DNA from: Myrica gale
Lineage: Eukaryota > Streptophyta > Magnoliopsida > Fagales > Myricaceae
Assembly (NCBI GenBank): GCA_963930655.1
Contig: OZ005600.1
Span: 4,591,501 to 4,655,500 of the forward strand
DNA: 64,000 nt
Direction of reading: 5' to 3'
Made by a program: the position numbers and the translations under genes. The stretch's first letter is position 1; every line of letters starts with the position of its first letter. This document shows positions 57,510-64,000 of the stretch, one piece after another. The notes beneath the pieces are model-generated. The model saw nothing but the letters and a program-made list of their open reading frames with translations, had not been told where the DNA came from and made no database searches.

Positions 57510-58937
57510 TCATTCCTCTTCAGATTCTGACTCGGCGCTCTGGAGCCAATCTACGAAGGGTAGCACATTCTTCCAGATCTGAGAGTCCTTGTTGACTCCC
57601 TTCAGCCCTTCTTGATACCACTGGACAATATACTCTTCCTCCAAGATATCCGCATCATAGAGTTCTTTCAAAATCAGAGCAACTTCCTTTACCGCACTTT
57701 TGTTCGAGTTCTTGCAGAACTCCTCAATTGCATGAAGCAAGAGTAGCTGCGATCCCTCATCCTGAGCAACAGCAGCGGCAAGGTAGCTCTTCTTCTTGAT
57801 CATCTCCTTTGCAAACCCTTTCTCAATGCCATCAAATAGTCCATAAAACAGAGCAGTCATCTTATCCTGGGCAGACCCGGAAAGTAATCCCAGAAGGGGC
57901 AGCAATTCCTTTGCGGAGGCGCCTTTCTTCAGCTCATCTTTTACCTCATCAGCAAGTGTCTTCTGGGTGAACGAGTTTCCATTTTCACTTGCTTTATCTG
58001 CTGCTTTTGGCTTCTCTGGCTCATTTGTAGAGCCTCCCTTCTTGAGCTTATCTTTTACCTCATCAGCAAGTGTCTTCTGGGTGAACGAGTTTCCATTTTC
58101 ACTTGCTTTATCTGCTGCTTTTGGCTTCTTCTCTGGCTCATTTGTAGAAAGAATGACCATATCAGCTGTTGCTGCACTCAGCTGCTCTTGTATGCGTTGC
58201 TTAGCTGCCTCCAGTGATGTATCTGTTAGCCACTGAACATCATCATCTTCATTGTTGTCAGCTTCTTCTTTCTCATCAACCTGACTGTGAGTAGGTGAAG
58301 TGTGATCCTCATCAGAGCCACTTCCTTTCTTCCTTGAAGAGCTGGTCTTTGTGTTTCCATCCTTTGAGGAGGTAGTGCCCTTCTTCTTGGCCTCTTTCTT
58401 AAGTTTCTTCTGCTCCTCATCAGCAGCCTCACCCTCCTTCAGTCGCTCCTTCTCAGCCCTCCTCATAGCCTTCTTTTCCTTGGATCCCTTCTTTGGTTCG
58501 GGCGGGTTCTTCAGAATGAAAGTAGTGAGTTTGTCCCTCATATCCACATCTGACAGATAACCACAAGCAGCACATTTCAGTTGGATCATCTGAGTTTTTG
58601 TTATCAGAACCTCAGTCTCAGGGTTTCCACAACCGAAACACTGGACATATTTCTTAATGAAGTTCTCAAGAAGGCCAGCAAGCTTCGCAGTGTCATGTGC
58701 CCCATTAACAAGAGAAATACCAGTTTTCTCGTCAAATTTTGATTGGGCTCCAAGCTCACAACCAAAGTACTTTGTGGTATAAGCAGCAGGTCTTGCCAAA
58801 GCCTTCGCGATATCAACCATGTTGACAACGTTTGTCTTGATTCCATTTCCTCGGCCCTCAATTTTGGTAACCATTCTGGGCATCTTATACCTGTAGAAGG
58901 CATCGTCATTGTTCCCACCAATGTTCTGTAAAGCCAT
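57510..58937 (-). CDS. translation initiation factor eIF5
   Basis: Intronless coding region of 475 residues. The N-terminal GTPase-activating domain includes FYRYKMPRMVTKIEGRGNG with the Arg (residue 16) that corresponds to the catalytic Arg of eIF5, and a zinc knuckle with Cys at 100, 103, 122 and 125 (CFGC...CAAC). A long charged linker (residues 145-340) is rich in Lys and Glu. The C-terminal HEAT (W2) domain starts about residue 341 (LLPLLGLLSG) and ends with acidic aromatic boxes (LEEEYIVQWYQEG, WLQSAESESEEE) that bind eIF2-beta and eIF3. eIF5 triggers GTP hydrolysis by eIF2 at start-codon recognition. Unusual: linker residues 264-302 are almost repeated as 303-340. A 5' UTR intron of about 1.7 kb separates the CDS from its promoter. 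Confidence 0.96.
   Translation of the reverse strand: MALQNIGGNNDDAFYRYKMPRMVTKIEGRGNGIKTNVVNMVDIAKALARPAAYTTKYFGCELGAQSKFDEKTGISLVNGAHDTAKLAGLLENFIKKYVQCFGCGNPETEVLITKTQMIQLKCAACGYLSDVDMRDKLTTFILKNPPEPKKGSKEKKAMRRAEKERLKEGEAADEEQKKLKKEAKKKGTTSSKDGNTKTSSSRKKGSGSDEDHTSPTHSQVDEKEEADNNEDDDVQWLTDTSLEAAKQRIQEQLSAATADMVILSTNEPEKKPKAADKASENGNSFTQKTLADEVKDKLKKGGSTNEPEKPKAADKASENGNSFTQKTLADEVKDELKKGASAKELLPLLGLLSGSAQDKMTALFYGLFDGIEKGFAKEMIKKKSYLAAAVAQDEGSQLLLLHAIEEFCKNSNKSAVKEVALILKELYDADILEEEYIVQWYQEGLKGVNKDSQIWKNVLPFVDWLQSAESESEEE
57918..58148 (-). repeat. in-frame tandem duplication within eIF5
   Basis: Copy 1 (58032-58148, residues 264-302) and copy 2 (57918-58031, residues 303-340) both contain KAADKASENGNSF and TQKTLADEVKD. 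They differ by one missing Lys codon and a few substitutions near their ends. The two DNA copies are almost identical in the middle, including silent positions, so the event is young. Confidence 0.95.
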
Positions 58938-60829
58938 CTTGACTACGGTGCAGAGGGGACAGAAGAAATTTACTGGATGTCACAGAGAGCAAATGGTAAA
59001 ACTTGGAGTGTAGGGAGCAGCAAAATTGTCCTCCGAGGTTTTTTGGACACAAAATGACTGATCTTCTGCAGCGAGGAAAGGCTGCTTCCAATTGCAACCA
59101 CAAAACTCAGGATATTCCAAAAATGGCCCGAGATGCATACAGCCAATCCTTTGAGATATGGATCTGTTCTTTTTCCTTGAAGAAGGACAATACTCTCCTA
59201 GCAATCCAATTGCTCCCAAATAGAATGTGGCCTGTTCGGACATAAAAGAAACTTCAATGTTGACACCTTTACCTTGAGAATCTGCAAATAGCAGATTAAC
59301 CAGAAAGCTTCCTGTATCAACTGCAACCGAATTAGGAGAGGAAAAAAAAGTAAGAAAGGTTCTAACATTGCAAATACCAAAGAGATCTCCCAATCTCAAG
59401 TTACACCATTAGGATTCCAATAGATTACATAAGAACCATCTAGAGTGCGAGTAAAAGCAACAAGCAAATAACAGAAACATGACCACCGCCCATAACATGT
59501 CAAAATGAAAAGCAAGGGTAAAGAAAAAACAGTTGGTTCACATTTGCTCATACCCATATCCACCTTCAAGGAGGCAAAGATTGATCGAGAACCCGGAAGA
59601 CTACAAGAATGAAAATGACTGTAAACTAAAAATATTTATTTTCTAAATTAACTCAAGTTTCTCACAAGTTTCCACATCAAAGAAGTCTAGATACATTAAA
59701 AGAAAAAAAAAACCTTCCTTAACAAGCTTTCATATTAACTTTCTTTGACAATGAGACGAAGTTCAATGCAAACGTTGAATACATATATATTTTTTTTTAT
59801 AAGCAAACGTTGAATACATATATAATAGGGACTTGAACGAATTTTAACTGAAAATGTCCCATAAGACCCTAAATGTGTTCAACGCTTGTATTTCTTTAAC
59901 AATATGATGAAGTTCAACACAAACCTTGACCACATTTCATTCGAGACCCTGGAGGGGGTCACCAAAACAAAGACTAATGAAGTGTCCTTATAAACTGATT
60001 GCAATACTTTTTTGTCTTCCAGAATTCATAGCACGCTTTGTGGATGTCCCACGGTATTCATAGTTCTCAATCCAACTTGATTATAAAACTATTTTGATAA
60101 TCTTTACCAGAATATATCCATAATGGCTTGAGCAAGATACCAAATTAGAGAATTGATAAATGTCAAACAGTAGTCAAGTGCCTTCGCTCAAAATTTTGTT
60201 CAAACAAACAATGCATAACATTATCAATAAGGACAGTATTAAAACCAAATCTTCAATCTTCAATCTTCAGGAGAAAAAAAGATAAAACATGCTAAACTAA
60301 TTTCCCAAAAGTTACACATCAGCTAGAGATAATAAAACTCCTCAATTAGTAAGTCATCTACCAGCCGCAAGATAATGTTAGGGAAGAACTCAAAGCGAAA
60401 AAGAAATCCTTCGCGTATTCTTTGACTAGCAATAACTCAAAACAACGATCTACCATTGCGCAGAACAAAAAAGAAAATACCAGATATATAAAAGAACTCC
60501 GATCAATCAGCTAAATAACAAATAATCGGATTTCACACTTTTCTTGCATTTTACTTTAATCTATGTTATTGAGCTGAGATGGAATAAGATCTAGATATTA
60601 TCCAGATATGATACTTCAAAAGAGAAAAACAACCACCGAAAAATATCGAAGAGATAAACTAACTCCCCAAGAAAACCCTAGGGTTCGTACCTGCAAGTGA
60701 TCGAGATCGAAACGTAGAGGAAGAGAGATAACTCTACAGGGCGGGATTGCGAGATATTAGGGTTTTTAGATGACTCCGAGTCGGAAGAGAGAGAGGATGA
60801 CGAGTAATGAGCATCGACCAATCATCTTC
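58938..60829 (-). other. eIF5 5' UTR with a long leader intron
   Basis: An acceptor CACCGTAG lies 5 bp upstream of the start codon, and a donor CTTGCAG|GTACGA lies at about 60690. Together they define a leader intron of about 1.75 kb. The leader exon ends just above, in a GA/CT-rich segment. Within the intron a 22-bp string (GCAAACGTTGAATACATATA) appears twice near 59771 and 59804. No other gene is seen in it. Confidence 0.7.
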
Positions 60830-60836
60830 TTATATA
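60830..60836 (-). promoter_or_regulatory. TATA box of eIF5
   Basis: TATATAA on the minus strand, upstream of the leader exon. An inverted CCAAT motif lies close by (about 60818-60822), in the short stretch between the TATA box and the leader. Confidence 0.55.
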
Positions 60837-61100
60837 GGATTGGAAGAAAGCAGGAGAAATGGTCACCTGGTGCTAGCGATAACTATAGATTGGAGGGTGG
60901 TGGATAAGGTGATGTCGTTTCGGGTGTGAGTCGGCGTGGAATGTTCATCAGGTACCGTTTATCTCGCTGTAGTGGTTTGATCATAATTCCCTACAATGCC
61001 ACCGTTGAACATTATATGCGACCTCAAAAAGCTTTATCAAAATAATAAAATTGTTGGAAAAAGCAAGAGCAAACCATTTTTTAAAAAAATTATAACTTTT

Positions 61101-61487
61101 AGGTAAATTAACAGTATAATCCTAATACTTTTTTATTTTAATCTTTCACTTTCAAACTTTAAATTTTTAATCATTGAATTTTTTTTTAACAAAAGCACAC
61201 ATCCGTCAATTTGTCGTTCATATGCTTAACGAAGCTCTCTGACACATCGACAAATTTGTATCAGTCGACCGCTCACGTACCAGATCTATTTCAAAACATA
61301 TATCAGTCGACTGGTACAAATTTGTTGACATGTCAGAGAGTTCTGTGTTAAGCATATGGACGACAGACTGACAGATGAGTGCTTTTGTCAAAAAAAGAAA
61401 ACTCTGGACTAAAAATTTGAAATTTGAAAATGAAAGACTAAAATGAAAAAGTGCCCAAAAACTAAGGACTAAAATACTAATTTCCCT
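61101..61487. mobile_element. foldback MITE with 7-bp target duplication
   Basis: 387 bp. Left terminus AGGTAAATTAACAGTAT pairs with the right terminus, which reverse-complemented reads AGGGAAATTAGTATTTT. AACTTTT occurs on both sides (61094-61100 and 61488-61494), an exact 7-bp target duplication. The arms pair along most of the length (TCAGTCGAC, CATATGCTTAAC, CAAATTTGT blocks in both orientations). Same family as 18131-18480 by terminal bases and duplication length. Confidence 0.85.
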
Positions 61488-62014
61488 AACTTTTAATTCT
61501 GTTGGCAAGTTGTCCACCTCATATTCCATATCCTTGCAAACAAATTTCATTCCTCTAAAAAAAAAGTTAATAATTCAAGGTGTCTACAAATCATGAGAAT
61601 TATCATGACAACATATGATTTTTAATTGAAAAGAATGCCAGATTTTTTTTCGTACTTTTCATATTAATTCTTTAACCAACACTAGAGGTTGCTATGTTAA
61701 TTTAATACTTAAACAAATTCCTATAATCTATAGATATCGATAATATCAAGTGTATTTATTTGCTCTCTTCTAGTCTATGAGGGTGTTCGGTTAGGAATGT
61801 TGTGAGGATTTTTTTGTGTTTTGAGAATTTTTAGGTGATGTTAACTTTATTGGTATGCGTGTTGTAATTATTTTTATGTGAGGTATTTTTATATTTGGTT
61901 GTAGGATTTTTGTATTGTCAAAACGTCAAAGCTAACAAATTGAGAGCTAACAAATTGTGTGCTGTTGCAGCAGTTTTGTTGAGTAGTGCCAGACTGCCAG
62001 TCATTTTGTCTTGC
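61488..62014. other. AT-rich spacer with a dispersed repeat
   Basis: Sequence at 61816-61905 (TTTTTGTGTTTTGAGAATTT, then TTAACTTTATTGGTATGCGT) is about four-fifths identical to 47171-47262. No gene. Confidence 0.5.
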
Positions 62015-62516
62015 GTGGAGGATATCAAAGTGCAGGAACAGATGGATGCAGATGTCCCCGAGGAGTCTGAAAAATCCATGCGGTCATCTCAAGAAGGGGT
62101 CGTGATGATATACTGGATTTCTTTACATGTTTCATTTATAATTGAACCTATATTGTGTGCTTGGAAAATTTTTTATTCCAAGGATTTGCATAATTGCCGC
62201 AATTTCTCAAAGCTTGTGGTCAACTCATTGTGTGAATTATGTAGGAGGCAATAAAGGAGAAATATGGGGGAGTAATGCCCAAGAAACCACCACGAAATTT
62301 CTAAGGTGATTCTGGTGTCGAACTTACCTATTTCTGTTGTATGTTGGGGTTGGGAAGAGATGTCTATTTGAGTTGGTTTTTATCTGAAGTTTTCTGTTTG
62401 ATGTCAGGATCATGAACGTGCTCGCTTTGATTCTGCCGATTGGGCCCTGGGAAAGGAATTTTGCACTTGTAGAGAAGCCAAAAGGACCACTTGAAGCCCT
62501 TGGGCCCAAATTGCAG
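62015..62516 (+). pseudogene. decayed ENSA/ARPP19-type gene (endosulfine family)
   Basis: Three exon-like pieces keep the family order: an acidic N-terminal part from 62015 (VEDIKVQEQMDADVPEESEK), 62245-62305 (EAIKEKYGGVMPKKPPR) and 62408-62516 (DHERARFDSADWALGK, then a KPKGPLEALGPKLQ-like stretch in another frame). ARPP19/ENSA proteins inhibit PP2A-B55 when phosphorylated in the FDSADW motif, which is intact here. Damage: the expected ATG is GTG; the second piece has a 1-bp insertion that gives a stop before the splice site; the third has an insertion after GK that shifts the frame. Introns between the pieces are kept, so this is a duplicated, not a processed, pseudogene. I expect an intact paralog elsewhere. 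Confidence 0.8.
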
Positions 62517-63630
62517 GTATCAATCTAATTTGAGTTGTCTTAAGCTTTTTCTTATGTATGTTCATGTTCAAATAATCTGTAGATGCTGCTGTGACTACTT
62601 GTCAGATTGCATAATCAGTATCGACCTTTTGAATGAAGCTGTAGTGGAGCTCTGGTTAATGTATTTCTGACTAGAGTTTAGATTTGAATTAATGAACTTG
62701 CCTGCTTTTTGAAACTGCAGACAACTTCATAAATGGCTTGAAGATGCTACAAGTTCTAAGCAGTCCAATCAATTAGGACAATTCATTACGACATGGATCA
62801 GAATTTTCATTTGAATGAGCTTGAGGCACGTAGTTATCTCCAACCAGCTCCCAGAACTCAAACCATGAACCTGAGAAAAACCAATACAATGCTTGTTGGA
62901 TTTATTGGGTTGGTTTGAATGCACAACCCTAGTTCCACTCTGCCATATCATCCTTGCTGTGACTCTTGAATGATTAAATAGTGTGAAACTTTTAATCTAG
63001 TTTTCTGCTGCGTGATCTGGTTAAAAAGAAAAATGTCACTTTAAGGCCATTTGTACATCTCTTTTAGGCACCAGAACTGAGTGGTGGCCGGTTAAATGTC
63101 ACTTTATCTAGCACAGACTGATCACCTTGACCGTCACTTAGAGAACACATTAACTACTAATTTTTTGATCCAACAGCTGTAATATGAAGATAATGGCTAA
63201 CAGCCACCTGGGCAATTAGCCAAATACGCAACTCCAAAGCCAGCAGATAGTTTGTTTACCTAATCTTTACCATATGCAGTATAAACTAATAAAAACAAAT
63301 CCACCAATCTCATACATTTTCCCACGTTGGGTGTGCTTTGTAAATATATATATGGTGTTTGGAACTGATCTATCGATCATTCCAATTATGTTTCATAGGG
63401 AGAACTAATATTTAAATTTTGTTGACCACTTTGGTAACTATTCGAGGCATGAAAGAAGCACAATTTCTTAGCCGCAACGGCGCTACAAGCCCTTTCTCTA
63501 CCGCAGCATCCAATATCTAAAGATGGCACTGTTCACCTGAGGATTCAGGAACGCCTCTTCCATTGCTCTGTTTTGAACACTGAACATTATTGTTATAGAA
63601 TTACATCTAATCGCACCAGTATACAGCAAC
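62517..63630. other. spacer before the right-edge gene
   Basis: No supported gene. The bases before 63631 are the likely promoter and leader of the partial gene that runs off the window; no clear TATA box was assigned. Confidence 0.4.
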
Positions 63631-64000
63631 ATGGCAGAATGTCTGCCTTCCTTATGTGCTGCAATAAAACCACCTCTCAAGCGCTCTTTTCCTCGAGTCG
63701 TGCAAGTGAGAGCTCAGAGCTTTAATGACGAAGGTAATTTCTCCCATTTGGCGACCGACGTGATTTCGGAGAGAGAATAGTACAAACACAAATTATCACC
63801 TGGTGCCTCCTGAAATTTTGTGCCGCCGGGTTTACTATCATTCAGTGCTTCCATAAGAGTTTAACCATGTGTTTTCCACGCTGACTTGGTATGTTTAGCC
63901 CTTATAAGTAGTATTCAGCTAACTTCGAATATCTCATTTGTTTTCTTTGGCAGGATCAAGTAATATCGTGGACGGCAACTTGAGTGTCCTTAGAGAGAAA
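63631..64000 (+). CDS. plastid-type protein related to the tandem trio (cut by window end)
   Basis: Exon 1, 63631-63733 (34 codons plus one base), begins MAECLPSLCAAIKPPLKRSF and reads like a plastid transit peptide ending in VVQVRAQSFNDE. Exon 2 starts at 63954 after a good acceptor (TTTGGCAG) and runs off the window: GSSNIVDGNLSVLREK. The VDGNLSVLREK motif is the counterpart of VDENMIVLRVRL and similar in the trio at 38567-46116. Unlike them it has an intron between the transit peptide and the core. I take it as a more distant member of the same broad family; the rest of the protein is needed to be sure. Confidence 0.7.

Overview
This is nuclear DNA of a flowering plant. Its genes are split by GT-AG introns, several encode proteins imported into plastids, and the AT-rich spacers hold MITEs, a TRIM retroelement and microsatellites. 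The best taxonomic clue is a nuclear two-exon gene for the plastid ribosomal protein L22 (32055-34258). Plastid-to-nucleus transfer of rpl22 is known in Fabaceae, Fagaceae and probably Passiflora. The layout of one transit-peptide exon plus one complete L22 exon is the one described for oak and chestnut, so I infer a Fagaceae-like woody rosid.

Left half, minus strand, from low to high coordinates: a heavy-metal-associated isoprenylated protein (HIPP), an 11-exon organellar methionyl-tRNA formyltransferase, a SINA-like gene without a RING exon, an HMG-box protein with a second plant-specific domain, a complete SINA-like E3 ligase, the plastid protease subunit CLPP3, and an ELL-associated factor (EAF). 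EAF is head-to-head with RPL22.

Right half, mostly plus strand: RPL22; a small plastid-type Cys-rich protein (called gene X here); three tandem single-exon paralogs of a small plastid-type membrane protein; a PIN-LIKES auxin carrier (PILS2-like); a RING-CH E3 ligase; eIF5 (minus strand); an ENSA-type pseudogene; and, cut by the window end, a more distant relative of the tandem trio.

The most notable observation is that the transit-peptide exon of RPL22 matches the first exon of the next gene downstream. Both exons are exactly 253 bp from ATG to splice donor, end in the same phase, and encode alignable peptides. This suggests that the transferred rpl22 got its targeting sequence from a tandem copy of gene X, with the Cys residues then lost. 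Other points of interest are a young 1,042-bp TRIM just behind the second trio member, a MITE family with 7-bp target duplications, a nearly exact 39-residue duplication inside eIF5, and a gene order resembling two Arabidopsis chromosome 1 segments. No rRNA, tRNA, CRISPR or viral gene was seen. Exon limits come from reading frames and splice signals only; UTR ends are mostly unresolved.
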